This document shows positions 10,351-25,500 of a DNA stretch of 64,000 bases, in pieces. Made by a program: the position numbers and the translations under genes. The notes below the pieces were generated by a model, which saw only the letters and a list, made by a program, of their open reading frames with translations, had not been told where the DNA came from and made no database searches. The stretch is from Rhea pennata (lineage: Eukaryota > Chordata > Aves > Rheiformes > Rheidae). Position 1 is the stretch's first letter. Each line of letters opens with the position of its first letter. The DNA lies in assembly GCF_028389875.1 (NCBI RefSeq), contig NC_084674.1:13921501-13985500 (forward strand), read 5' to 3'.

Positions 10351-12512
10351 TCCCAGCAATCCAGATACTTCCACTCTTCTGGTCATTGCAATGCTCAGAG
10401 TTCACAAGACACTGAGGGCTAAGAACTTTAGCAGTCCTTGTCCGGACAAACAGGATTTCCTTCTGTCTGCTTTGCAATAGTCAAGCTTTCCCAGCTAGCT
10501 GCTGATTTAGTCATTCATATGGCAGACAGAAGTTTGCAACCCAGCATTCACCCTAGCTGGAGCTAGCTACTACAGATACAGTGCACACCACCAGCATCCA
10601 GTAAACAAGCCACAAACTCCTAATTATAGCTGCAGGCATCAGCCTGCATCCCTGACCAAAGCCAGAGCAAAGTCATGAGACACCAGGATGGCTACAGAGC
10701 TATTCAGACCCAGGGTCTGCAATGCAGCACACTTGGACCCTGCAGCAGATCCAGACACATCCCTGTTTCGCTGTCTGCCCTTCCTCAACTGCACAACACT
10801 TGTTTGTGCCCTTTTGCTCCGACTGCAAGTTCAGCTGGGCAGAAGAAAGCATATTTCCCTGCAGAGCCCAGCCCACCCTCTCTAGCCCCAGCCTAAACCT
10901 CCAAGAGCCCAGCACAAAAGAAACCTTGCCCGTACCCAGCCCCAACAACTGCCAGAAATCAGCTAAGCCTCCTGAAACCCTTCCACTCCGAACCTAAGCA
11001 GGGAGCAAGTTGAATAAGTCTCTAGCTTGCAGAGCAATCACCAGGACCGTGAACTGTGAGACGTCCAGGAAAGGGAGAGGGCAACGCAATAGACAGTCAG
11101 GCTTCTCCTGGCCTCCTCTTTCCCCATCACAAGGAGCTTTTACCATCGGGCCTCTGCAAGCCCATGCCCAGCCCCGCAGCCCGCTATCCACTTGCCTGCA
11201 GGGCCACCCACCAGATCCTCAGGCAGCCGGTCCAGGGTGACAGCCAGCACCAGCACTCAGGGAAGGTCCTGGGGTCCAGCCTCTCTCCTCCTCTGCTGCT
11301 CTCAGCCCCAGGGCAGCTCAGGCTTCCTCACGCTGGCATCAGAGCGACCAAGCAGTACTGTCTTCCCATAGCAGGGAGAAGAGCGGCAGAAGGGTTGTGT
11401 CCACTCCCACAGGTGGAAAACGCTATTTGTGCAAGTGAAGGGCAAGTGTGATCAACAGCATTGCAAGGCCAGATTTCATGTTTTACCAGTCCCGCTTGGA
11501 GAGTGGCAAGCCCAGATATTAAGCTGCCAGAGAGCCTGCTCCCACACACCACTGCCAGATTAAGTAGGTTTGGTGAGGTGACAAGACACAGCAAGTCGAC
11601 AGCATTCAATACTGAACCAGTTTAATCAGATATTGGGTTTGCACTGTTCTTTCCAGTATCACAAGTTCTGCATTTTCTAATAAATACAAAGCACTCTCTT
11701 TCAAGTTGTACAGAATGCTGGTCCTGGAGAAAACAAACAAACAAAAAAAAAATAAAGAAAGAGGAAAGAGAACAAGACACTCAGATACAGACACGTCAGA
11801 ACCACCACTCTAGACAGTGGTTTGCACGTAACGAGAACACCTTGTCCCACCCCGCATACCCCACACGTGGTAACATCGAGCTTACAGAAGAAGAGCGATC
11901 CCAGCAGGTTCCCGTGCCGCCCCAGCGGGACCGCGGCCGGATGCCCCCACCAAGGTCAGCCCCACTAGCAGGTACCACGGAGCAACCGACAGACACTTCT
12001 ACTTCCCCATTAGCGCTACACTAACGAACACACTGCTTCCACATTCTACAACAGAGGTGGAAAAACCCTTCATAAAACTGGTTGACAAGCATCCAGACTC
12101 ATCTACTCTAGGTAATAATAAAGTCAGAGCCAGAGCAAGTTACTTCATCCACAGATTAACAGCTGATTCAATAGGCTGAACACATGCTACTTACAGCACA
12201 TAAATAGTTGCTCATTTTACTTGTTAAAGAAACAACATTATGAAGGTCTACTACTGCCCGATTGCCTAGACACTGCTGCATGCACACGACTATCAGCCTC
12301 CACAGAAGCAGGCTGCGCTGGGCAGCGAGGAAAGCTGGTCTCCGCATCAGTTATGCCAGGTGTCACAGGGACAGCCGGCTCCCATGCTCATTACCCGGTA
12401 GCCATTTAATAAATACTGTACTAGCTAAATACTGTTTAACTACAAACTCAGGGGCATTTTAAAAAGAAATACTAATCCATAAAGGGTTACAGTTAACAGA
12501 TGTCATCAGCAC

Positions 12513-12518
12513 TTTATT
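12513..12518 (-). terminator. PolyA signal for the H2A transcript
   Basis: TTTATT on the + strand is AATAAA on the minus strand, about 895 bases after the H2A stop codon. It is the first canonical hexamer downstream on that strand that I noticed. This supports a polyadenylated mRNA; the assignment to H2A is an inference. Confidence 0.55.
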
Positions 12519-13411
12519 TTTTCAGAACCAGGAATAGTGTTGAACAACAACAAGGAAAAAAAATGAAAACAAGAGACACTGCATGTCATTTGCAGAAGTG
12601 CAACTAGGGTACAACACAGCTCTCCACAATATTAAAAGGTTCTGCAACCAAGAGCTGCTCCGTGACGGGAGGAAGAGCGGAGCCACAGCAGAAGATGGCA
12701 GCTCCTGCTCCCAGCGGCAGCGGGCGCCTGACCTTGCGACGCTCTCCGAGAGGATCCGTCGCTGCACCCGCCGCCTACCCCATCAGCAGGGCCCACAGCT
12801 ATGGGGCCAGAGGGTCCACTGGTGCCCCCCAAGCAGGAGGGGGGCCAGAAGGTGACTGTGCAGGGAGGTACCCCCAAAATAAAAGAGATGTCAAAATGAA
12901 GAGATTAGAGCTCCCTTACAGTAGGTGATGCACTAGCTTTACCAGGAACAAAACCAAGACCAACAGTCACTTCTCATCGACTGAGAAACTTCTCCTTTCC
13001 GCATCATTCCGCCCCCCGTTCTGCCCACGGTGGCACAGCCGGGACGGCATCGCCAGGGGTGCGTGGTGGCAGCGAGTCCGACCCCTATGCCAGGGCGGCT
13101 CCAGGGACCCCCGCAGCTAAGAGGGGGAGGCAGTCGGGGGTGCCCACATCCAGCCCCACGGCAGCCAGCACGAGTGGCTGCTGCTGCCAGCGGCCCCCTG
13201 CCAGCCCCCGGCTGTAGGGATGCTGCTGGCAGCCAGGCCGCCTCTTCGGGGGGGAGAGAGGACCCCGGGGAGGGTGGGGGACACCAGCAGGGCCGCGGCT
13301 TGGCCGCACTCCCCCAGGCTCCCCACGGCGGCCTGGCAGGGTGCAGCTGGGGCTGGCCTGCGGCCCGGGAGGGGGCCCCCGGCCCCGGGCACGGGCCGGG
13401 GGGGACCGCGC

Positions 13412-15246
<1,835 letters not shown>

Positions 15247-15252
15247 TTTATT
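15247..15252 (-). terminator. Likely polyA signal of HMCES
   Basis: TTTATT on the + strand (AATAAA on the minus strand), about 1.36 kb after the HMCES stop codon. It implies a 3' UTR from 16608 to about 15230. This is the first clear canonical hexamer I noticed there. Confidence 0.55.
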
Positions 15253-16608
15253 CTTTCAAATACAAATTAAACTCTGTTTTCCAGCAAGGGTCCATCCCAA
15301 CGTGTAAGGCTTTTGGTCCATAGCATCTGGTTCTGCTTGCAGAATCCCTGACTCCCAAATCAGCCCCCCTAGACTGTTCTTTAATGGCACTTTGGTTACG
15401 TGGGTTTTAACGAATGACCTCTCTGAACAGGGCAGGATGCATCCCTCTACGGATCAAGAAAATCCTCTCTAAGTCCTCAAATCCTATTAACAAAATGATT
15501 GTGCAATGTGGCCAAGACAAGTTCTCCCACCCTGCTGCCCACAGGGAAACCCAAGCAAGGTCCAGCTACTCCAGAGAGTTTTTAACCCATTCCCCAGGGT
15601 CAGGCCAGTGCCTGGGGCTTGGATTTTGCCTCAGAGGAACTGCACAGGGAGGAACTATGGGAGAAAAAGCAGTCAACATTTTTTGGCTCAAACACACATG
15701 CCATTGCAGCAGGCGTGCGGAGGAGAGAGCGCACTGTCCCACGAGCCCCGTAAGGGCAGGGTTAGACACGGGCTCCCGGCTGGCACCACGCTGTAGCTGC
15801 AGCAGGGACCTGAGGAGCCGGGAGAGATGAGCATAACTCTCATTGAGAAACAGCGATAGAAAGATGAGGCAATAAGCAGCCTGGATGAGAGCAGTTCAGA
15901 GCAGAGCTCACATGGACCGCTTACTTCTCCAGCCCCATGTACACCCCATCTTCTCTAAATGAGGAAACTCTGGTGGCACCTGCTAGCAAATTGTTCCTCT
16001 TCCTGCACATGCACGGCCTTGAGATTTCCCTGTTCAAAGAGATCTTCTGGACCCCTGAGAGCATGCCACGACATCGGAGCAAAGCAGCATGGCAGAGCTT
16101 CCTGGCCTGGGGTTTCTTCCTAGCAGTTACTGCGTGTTCCTCTAACCTGCAGAAGTTGCTTAGGAGCTGGAGTATTAGAAAGGCGTTCACACAGAATCAG
16201 AAAGGAATTCAATGGAAAAGAAGCATCAGGTTGACAGAAAAAAAAACGACAACAAAAGAAATAAAACAGAGATGTGGACTGTGAAATACCATCAGAAGCT
16301 GCTCCTCCCTCTGCAGGCTGAGGTGCTTCTGAAGGTTTTATCTTATCCTGGCGTGAGCAGAGCAGCAGGGAGCGAGGCCAGTGTGTTGTATCCACTCCCA
16401 CCAGCACAAGACAAAGCCAAAATCTTTAAAAGACAAACACTAACCTCTAAGAAAACACTAAAAATAGAGATAACAACACACGGTGTCAGATCGAAGAACC
16501 TTAGAGGCTTAGAGAACCTCAACATCACTCTGCAAAGCCCCCTAAAAAACGATCCTCGTTCTGCTGAGGCCAGGAGAGCAGCAGACGGCCAGCCATCCCA
16601 CGTGGTGC

Positions 16609-19600
16609 CTAAGCCTTGAGTTTCTTTGCAGACGGCTCTCCCTCCTTCCCCAGCCACTGCTGCAGGACGCCTGCGCTGGTTTTCTTGGGCGAAGGGCTAT
16701 GGATGAACTGACTCGTCCACCTGGGCAACCCATTTTCTTCCTTCTTGGGAGAGCTCTCCTGGGAGCTTTTTAACCAGCCCAACATTACTTTGCTGCTTGC
16801 AGTATCTTTGACCTGTTGGAGATGCAAATGACAGCAGGAGAAAAGTCAGAAGCAGAGCAAGAGCAGGGCAGAACATGCACATGCAGCTCCAGACTCAGAG
16901 AGCTGATCAGAAGTGGGATGCAGATGCTGTAGCAATGGCCCCAACTGCTGTCAGACACATTTGCAGGAGGTTCCCAGGGCTGCTGCGAACAAGCTTGTTC
17001 CAAGCTCCATTTGACACGGAATTTGCCTCATTTGGCAAAGAAATCCTGGCATACAATGACAGAGTTTATTTCTGGAAACGCGAGGAAGGGAATCTGCCAG
17101 GGGCCTTTGCACTGCAGCATCAAGCACATGCAGGTACCGAGCAGGACAGCAGCTGCTTGCAGTCCCTTCTGGAGGGCGACAGCACCGTCCTCTGCTCAGA
17201 AAGGTCACCGTGCCCAGGTGACGAGGGGGCCCAAGGGGCCTGACGAGCTCGGCCGAGGCCTGCCCCAGCTCTTACCTTCTTGGCTCCCAGCTCAACGGGT
17301 GCCATACACTCCGGTGTGTCGTTGCGCACGCTGTTCACAATGGTGGATACCGGGTGGAAAACTATGTTCTCCGTGGGCTGGATGAGTTTAACTGCTTCCT
17401 GGGTTGGCACTTCAGCGAAGTCCAGCCACTTCCTGATGGCTTCTTCCCCGTCCAGGATGGCCGGCATCCTAGGCACACAGAGGGGTCAAAACCTGTGGAG
17501 CACCTGGGCCACGTGGACCAGTGAGCCCCACCGAACACCAGTGCTGACGCACCAGAGCAGGTGGTGAGCCAGATGCTGGCTGGACACAAAATGCATTTCA
17601 GAAGCCACAGGGGAAAAATTAAGCAACAGGCTGCTCTGCCGTGAGGCAGATACTGCATGCAGTTTGCCAAGGTAGTAGCTGCTTCGCTGCAAGAGGCAAA
17701 GCCGACTGACAGATCCTGGCCAGGCTGAGAGTAATTCAACTCCTACTTTTACCCGCCAGGGTGCAAAGACGGTGATTTATGGAAAGGGCACGAGCCAGTG
17801 ACATGAATCAAGCCGGTAATGGTCTAACGTTTCTCTCTGAGGGCATCAGGAGGAAGAAGTGCTCCCAGCCTGTGACACCACGCCGGCTTTAAGGGGGTGC
17901 CTCCGACCCGCTCGCACGGAGGAGGGCGGGTTTCCTCCCTCGTGCTCCCCACCGCTCCGCAGCCCCCCGCCCCGCGCTCTCACTTGCCTGTGATGAATGA
18001 AGCTCACGTCCTTGGAGGCGTCCACGGTGATGATGGTGTAAGTGTAGAGCGTGTCCCCGCCCGCCGGGGGCTCCCAGCAGTCGAAAATCCCAGCCATGGT
18101 GAGCAACCGCCAGCCCTTCCACTCCTCATCTCCCTCCGCCCTCTCAGCCTGCAGGACAGACCCACGGACCGTCGGCCCTACCGTTTTCACACCTGGGCGG
18201 CCTGCGGGCGGCCGCGGCATCGCAGACGCGCCAAAGCCGCGGCAGGTCAACCGCTCGCGGTTCATTCACGATCCGAGCCAATTCTCAGGCTCCGGGTGCA
18301 GGACTGCGTCCCACACGCACGCCAGTGCCCTCCCTCCCCTCAGGGCATCACAGCTGCCGGCTCGCAGGAAGGAAAGGAGGAAGCGAAACCGGCCGCCAAA
18401 TCCCCCATGTAACACATCAGCCGCCGTGCAAACACTGAGCGCGGGGAGCAGCGAGCATGGCAGGAGGCCACAGGACCGTCCGCAGCCAGCAGATTTCAGA
18501 GCACAGGCCCCCGGCTGCAGGGGCAGGACGGGGGCAGAGCCCTCCACAGGAGCGAGCCCCGTCTGGAAACGCAAAGGGAAACCTACTGCAGAGGCACGGT
18601 TCTGCCCGAGAGCTCTGGCCTGGCGTAGCTGCGAAATCCACTACGGAGAAATCGGATCAGAGCACTCGCCCGGAGGCAGAGCGAGGCTTGCACCTCCGTA
18701 TTGCAGAGCGGTTATGGTCTGGAGGAGATCAGGAGCAAAGTTGCCTCCGAAGGCACTTTGCACCTGCACGAGTTCCAGTCTTGTCTCTTCCAAATTCTTG
18801 TGCACAACCCCGAGAGAGGCACGGTTTGAGGGAGCGAGAGTTTTTCTTACAGACACCTGCTGCAACTCTTAAATATCCAAGGCCGTCCAGAGGGAGAAGG
18901 GGGCTGACAGTTCAGCGCCAAGCTTTCAAACACCGCGAGTGACCCAGTACCGTCTCGTTCGTCGTCTGGGGGAAGTAAATGAAGTACGGCTGCTTCCCGC
19001 CCTCGTGCTGCTGCCACTCGTAGAAGCCATCTGCCAGGACCACACAGCGCTTGCCCTTGAGGAGAGGACCCTTGGGGAGAGAAAACACAAGCACGTCAGG
19101 AGCAGCAGCCCGGGGCTGCCCACGACGGGGAGGCGAGGGCCCAGAGAGGCAGGGAAGACGTGCGCTGCTCGGGCCGCTAGCAGCCAGACCCTCAGCGTTC
19201 AAAGGCATCAGCACGCGACCACGGAGCTGCAGCAGCAGATGCTCTCTGCAAGCCCTTCCACTCAGAGCAGAGGCAGACAGGGTGTCAGTCCACGTCTCAC
19301 ATCCTCAGTAAATCCCAAGTACCCAGCAACTAATACTCGCAAAACCATATGGTGAGGGTCTCTCGCAGAAGAGAAAGGCAAAATAATCCTCAGTGCATTT
19401 GCTGCCCTAATCCAAGAGCTAGTGATCGCCTTCTGGAGCTGCACGCTCCCCCGCTGAGGATGGCTGGAGTCCCACTCTCCAGGAGCAGAGGCCTGCCTGG
19501 GGCTCCCTGTGCAGCAGTGTTGTTAACTGTCGTTAACTTGATTTAGCAGATGAGCATTTATCCATGTGGAGCAGTGCTTTGCTGCCAAAGCTTTCCATGG

Positions 19601-22247
19601 GGTCATATAACTTCCCTCCTCCGTACCCTGACCAGTGCTTGAACTAAAGAGCTAAGGTTGTGCTGCCAAATGAGGCTTGGGAATAGTCATCACCTTCTGA
19701 ATTCTTATATTTTAATGAAACGAGCTGGTTCTGTAGTAAAAGGAGCCACTGGGGAAGACTCACCCCCAATGAAGCAGCAGGCAAACAGTAGCCAGTGCTG
19801 GCCAGGGAGATGCTTTAGATCTAGCCTGGGCTCTGACAGCACCGACAGCGCTGCGAGGGCTTGATGACCACCAGGTCTCTTCAAATGGGACACAAAGAGG
19901 GCGGTAACTCACCTTGTAGGAGGATTTCTTCAGCATGGTATCACTGCGGCAGTTGGAGGTGTTAAACGGCATTTTGGAGGGGTCGTCCTTTTTGAACCAG
20001 GAGGGAACCAGGCCCCACCGCATGGTCATGAGGACCCGCTCGGAGGAGTCAGCGCCCTTTCAAATACGACAGAAAAGCACCTCGTATCAGAGCACGTGGC
20101 AGCAGAAAGAGGAGCACATTAATCACTGCATCCCCCTTCCTTCTTTACTACATGGTGGAGACCACAAGCACCCCAGCAGCTCCTACCACCAGCGAGGCTT
20201 GCTGGTCGCTGAAAAAGCTGTTTCTCCCACTGCAAAGGGGAAAAAGCAAGCTAATTTCTCTGCAAAGAACTGAACTGCAACTTACAGCTTTGCTAGGCAC
20301 TTTCCTTGCCAAATGTGCCACTTCTCTTTTGCAGGGATGTCTGAGCAGTCCTCGGAGCAGAGAGGTATGAGAGCTGCTCACAAGTGATCTAAAAATAGCC
20401 ACTAATTACAGTCCTTTGCATATTCTTAACGGCCTTTTTTTAAGAATTAATCTTCAGCAGAGACCGCTTTGCAGAAATAAATACATACAACGGTCTCAGC
20501 GAGGTTCACCCTACGAATATAGCTGCATCATATCTACGCAGAGTAATAAATACATAGTTTTATCTCAATGAGGAGAGCTTTGCAGTCTGATCTAGCTCTT
20601 CTCTGTTTAACGAACGTTCCCATTGGGGTGGCATTCAGGTCCATAAAACCTCTCCAATTAAAGAGATCCTCTCAAGTAGAACAAACTTCACCTTCATTTC
20701 AATAACGTGATTTCCGCCGCTCCAGTTCACTTTCACTCTTCGTGCTTCCCTTGTGCTTTGCATGTTGTCTCAGTTCGGGCAATGGAAACGGCTCAGCGGG
20801 TTTCACTTCTCCCCCAGCCCACTCTCGCTTTCTACCCACTGTCACCACTCCCCTGGGGCGATCGATGCCCCGGGGGACATTTGCTCCCAGAGAATTAAAG
20901 GGTTATAGAGAAACGAATGTATTTGCCCAGATCCTGTAAAGGCTTTTGGACCCTCCCACAGACTGGAAGTGGCAAAGATGGGGGGCTTCAAACTGCCCCC
21001 GTGTCCCAACAGCTGAAGACCACCACGGGCTGGCCAGATGCTGGCCTGCCACCTGCATCGCGCTCTTCTGCTCTGGACAGCTGTAGGAGAGGGGATGTGG
21101 CATCGCAAAAGGCAGGAAGGCAAAGCACAGAGGGTGCTTTGCCCAGAAACGATACTTGTAAATTCTCCTGAAAAGCCCCAGATCAACCTAAGCCACTGTG
21201 AACTTGGAAGTCTCAACTGTTTTCAGCAAAAAGGGCGCTCCTGACACGCCACCAGCTGACTCCTTTTCCAGCGGCAGCAGGCACTGTCCGATCGACGCCA
21301 AGTGCGTGCAGGTCCCGCGCGAGGGACGCTGGCGAGGACCTGCGGCTGCCGAACCACCGGCGCAAGGCCTGCGGCGCTCCTCCGGGGCGGCCCAACCGCT
21401 CGTTCCGCCCGGCGCTCCCCGCTTCGCGCCGCCAAGCCCCGAGGAGCTGCCGCTCGCGGGGCGGCTGCCCGTGCCGGAGCTGAGCCAGCAGCACAAGCTG
21501 TGCTGCAACCCGCTCAGGTTGTCGGGGGAAGCTCTGGCGAGGCTTAAATTAGCTGTGATAACGGTCAGCACAGGTGTAAGCAGTATTTTTAAAATATTGA
21601 AAATGAGGGTTTTTTTCTACCATCTCCTACCAAGGGCAGCCTGGACATTCTCAGTGGTGCTAGGAAACGAAAGGAGGATTCTCAGGAACGCGGAATAAAA
21701 CCTGCGCACGACGGTACACACGTGGGAAAGAATTCCATAGAGGTTTGTTGCTTTTAAACCTTTGTGCAAAACCTAACGCTACGCTGGAGCTGGGGAGGGG
21801 TCCTCTACCCCGCTCAAGAGACAGCCGTGCACTCAGCGCCGCAGCTGCTCGGCGCGCAGAGCGGGCACCGCAAGCGTCCAGAGCGCAGGCTTGGCGCAAC
21901 CGCCCGGCGGCACCCCGGCCCGGGCCCCGGCGGCACCCGGGCCCCGGCGGCACCCGGGCCCGGGCCCCGGCGGGCCGCGCCAGCCGCGGCGCTGCCACCG
22001 GCGGCAGGAACCAGGGCGGCGGCTCCCGCCGGCCCCGCGGATCTCCGCGCCCGCCGCGACTCACCTCCTCCAGGTGCCTGCGGGAGAGCAGAACGGGGCC
22101 GCGGCTCTGCGGGCCGCGGTTGTAGGACGGCTGGTAGCGGTCGGCGTCGACCCACTGGGGCCGCCGCCGGCGGCCGCGGGCGTCGCGGTAGGCGCAGGCT
22201 CGGCGCAGGCGGTCGGCGCCCAGCGAGCACACGGTGCGGCCGCACAT
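16609..22247 (-). CDS. HMCES: HMCES, abasic-site shield protein (SRAP domain)
   Basis: Six coding exons, read 5' to 3' on the minus strand: 22247-22065, 20056-19913, 19070-18951, 18148-17988, 17468-17276 and 16812-16609. The sum is 1,005 bases, 334 residues plus stop (human about 354). HMCES crosslinks to abasic sites in single-stranded DNA through Cys2 and guards replication forks. The N-terminus MCGRT supplies Cys2. The other catalytic motifs are ADGFYEW (Glu) and [14 protein letters not shown] (His). SRAP blocks [56 protein letters not shown] and [15 protein letters not shown] are all present. The last exon encodes the disordered tail with a PIP-like GVLQQWL. The intron after 17988 has a GC donor. 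The start lies in a CpG island about 275 bp from the COPG1 stop. The neighbours H1-10 and COPG1 match human order. Confidence 0.96.
21904..21978. repeat. GC-rich minisatellite in HMCES intron 1
   Basis: About three imperfect copies of an 18-base unit (CCCCGGCGGCACCCGGGC) in tandem, just inside intron 1 after the CpG-island exon 1. C/G runs could fold into G-quadruplex on the minus strand. Confidence 0.75.
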
Positions 22248-22521
22248 CCCGCCGTCCCGCCGCCGCCCCGCGCCCGCCCCGCCGGAAGCGCGCGCGCGCG
22301 CCGCGCACACGTCACGCGGGGGCGGCGCCGGCCGACGGCGCGTCCCGCGCGCCCCCGCCCCGCCCCACGAAGCCACGCCAGCAGCATAAAATCACGGCTG
22401 TTTTATGGGCAGAAGCGCGCGCACCCGTCCGCGCTACACCGGACGGAGCCCCCCCCCCCGACCTCTCCCCCCCCCGTCCCGCCGTGGGGCTGCGTGGCAG
22501 GACGGTCCCGCGAGCGGCGGC
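22245..22521 (-). promoter_or_regulatory. HMCES CpG promoter and COPG1 3' UTR, compact interval
   Basis: This interval separates the COPG1 stop (22522) from the HMCES ATG (22247). The COPG1 cleavage signal is probably the variant hexamer CATAAA (TTTATG on + at 22402-22407). CpG-rich promoter sequence of HMCES starts within about 50 bases. No TATA box is seen. Confidence 0.5.
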
Positions 22522-25500
22522 TCAGCCCACGGAGGCCATGACCACGTCCACAGGGAGCTCCTCTCCGCTGCGGGCTGTGACCTGCATCGTCACGGTGTCG
22601 GTCAGGACGAGGCGGGCCCGCACCAGCAGGTCGTGGCCCCCCCGAAACACACCTGCAAGGAAGGAGGGAGCAGTGAGGGGCCGGCAGCTCCCCTGCCTGC
22701 CGGGAGCTCAAAAGGGCCAGCAGCGTTCCTGCGCGAGGGCAGGTTTGGCTTATGTAGCCCAGTAAACCCCCAGCAGTAGGCCAGGAAAGCACGTTAGTCA
22801 ACATCACGATGTACCTGACTCTCGCTACTGCAGACCTCATGAAAACAAAGTTTAAAATAAGCTCTAGTTGAGAAGAGATCCAGGCACTCCTCCCACCGGC
22901 TACCCAGCCGCTCACCTCCAGTTCACAAACATTTTGCTTGTCACTGCTGCTGTCTTTTCCCCACAGGCTCCATCCAAAACAGGATGCCACCACTCACGAA
23001 GACAGTAAATTCCAGATGATCCCAGGGCTGATCCTACCACCTCCCAGTCCCCAAAGAACCCTTTCCTCATCCCAGTAACAGCTGTTCTAAAGCTGCAGGG
23101 ACAGAGACCATTGCAGGGACAAGCCTCCCAGTCCTCCCCAGAGCTCCGTGGGCAAAATCATAAACCCCCTCTCTGATATGTAACAAGCAGCTCTGTGCAA
23201 CCTCCCAAAGACCTGGGCCTTGAGCAGAGCTCTCACCCCACAGCTCACCTGCCAGGTACAGCGTGTGAGAGTTCTTGTTATCTGGTACTTTATCTGATCG
23301 CTCACAGGGCTGCATCCCCAGGAACTTCACAATATTACTGACTGCCTCTGTTAAAAAAAAAAAAATAACACAGGCTCAGTGTCAGGGGTGTCTTGACATG
23401 GACACATTAACAGCATTTAAGGGGCTGCTTCTCGTATGTTAGAGCTCATGCTCCTTGTCCTGAGAGGCATATACCTTTGGGCAGTGTTGTGTTTTCAGAC
23501 GCCACTGCAGATGTAAGAGCAACACAAAAACCCAAGCAACAATTCTGAATCTGATGCAGCAAAGTTGCAGGTGCAAAAGAAACAGGAGGGTGAATGGCTC
23601 AGACTACAGAAGTAGGAGACTGCAGCTGGCTGAACACTTACTGCACAGCTCTGACAAACAGCTTGTTTTTGGGGACAGATGCAGAACGAAGCAGACACCT
23701 TGCAGGAGACACAGGTCTTCAGGAGGAATTTGAAAAGGTCACTGGAAGGGTATTTCAAGCCCAAGGTACTGTGCAAGGAAGGCTATAGGACAAGGACACC
23801 TTTCTAAGTCCAAGTCCATCAAAGAGGACCGAGTTCTTACGGGCTTTTCAGGAAGCTCAGATTGAATCTGTAATATGTGATGAAAAAGAGGACGGTTTAA
23901 AACATGGTCCTGCCTACCAACCTCATGTTTTTTGCTGTTTGCATCTTTTCTTCTTGATCCCGAATCCTAAGGTCGGAGCATCTCCTCCTTTCACAGGATG
24001 AAAGTGGGAGCTCACAGCTGAACTATGCTCTGTGCAGAGTGCAAGAAGAAAAGCAAGATGTTCTCTTGCCTCCCACAACCCAGCCTGGTCTCCAAAAGAC
24101 CCAAAACACTTATTCTTGTTTCTTCTTTTTCATTGCAAAATCTGAACTAACTTTTTATCACAGTAACTGATGCTGTGCATTCAATGGCTGCAGTGAAATT
24201 ACTTGTGAAGGGTTTTGTCCCATTAGCCTTTCTGTGAGAAATCTAAACTGAGCCAGACTGCCTCTAAGCTTTGACTCTAGACTTTGCCTCCTGGTGGGAG
24301 AGAAATGTTAAGAGCTCTGCTCCTAACAGACACAGGCACAGACAGCCCCTTACCTTCAAGGGTTTTAATAGCAGATAAAGTGAAGGTCTCTTCCTTTTCA
24401 TACTCATCACCCACTTCATCCCAGGCTGCTCCGAAGTTTGGCTTCAGAACTCTCTGGATGTGATCAGCCACAGTTACCTCCAGGTCTTCAAGCTGACAAT
24501 GAGAAGAGGTTTGAGGAAAACATGGCTCTTCCTAACCCTGCTCTCTCCACAGTGACCTTTAGACTTGATTCCGTGAGGTCAGACAAATGCAGAAGACAGG
24601 CTCCACTTCTGCTCACAAGTATGTCAGAGCGAGCCCTGCCCCTGCCATAGCTTGCCTGAGCAAACAATACGTGGATGAGCAACTGTTTGACCTAGAAAAG
24701 CCACCAATTTTTCATTTTCAGGATTTACAAAGTAGGGTCCCAATCTGAGAAGATCAAAGCCCTGGACAAACATCCAAAACAGAGGACAAAACAAAAAGTA
24801 AGGAACAGCTGTTGCTGCTCAGACAGATCTGTATGTTCCCTGGAACACACATGAGCTTGTACTTCGCTTTTCTGGCCAATCGTTTCGTAGGCTGTTGAAG
24901 TACAGTGAGATACTGTCAGGTATTTGCTGTCATCTAACGCTGCATGCTGTCTTAGCTGGCCTGCTGCTGCGACTGCTGTGTAAGGCAGACCTGGGCTTGT
25001 TCCTCCAGGGCACGTATTTAAGAGCAGTCAGAGTTAGAGCTGACCAGACACCAGCAATTGCTGCACGAAAGAATCTCCTGCTTTTTATTGAAACAGATGG
25101 TAGAGTTAGTTTAAACATCACTTGAATGCCCTGGCAATTGCGATGTGGGAGGCACACAGAGATTAACCTTGCAGATTCCTTTGTAAAAACCCTCCCTGCT
25201 CTTTCTGGGAGAATGCAGTCTCTTCAGTGACTCACTGCATAGCAGTGTCTCCAGTCTTGCAGCAGTGACAGGCAACGCACAGAAAACAGCTTCTGGAGCT
25301 AACAGGGCAGGACTCGGGTTGCGTGACATCTTTTCCTCTCCAGAGGGTAAATATCACCCTCTGTGAGGTAGTCTCAGTTTCTGATCAACCACAAGTTTAA
25401 TTTCTCCCTCTGTGGTAAAACAGACCGTCTGGAAACAGCAGAGCCTAGAACGGAGGAGCTTTCACAGGATCAGTGCTCTCAGCCCCACCTTGCCCAGTGC

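Larger units (their letters stand above)
6656..12512. other. Intergenic region between H1-10 and the H2A gene; no gene seen
   Basis: About 5.9 kb in which I find no protein-coding exon that I can support. Open frames are short, on both strands, and of random composition. Contents: G-rich stretch near 6695-6785, a G run at 8524-8533, a short CA repeat at 8448-8463, a GT repeat at 10228-10283, a perfect hairpin at 10317-10350, and two AATAAA hexamers on the + strand (11681; 11751 in an A-rich tract). A non-coding RNA antisense or convergent to H1-10 is possible but not shown by the sequence. Confidence 0.5.
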
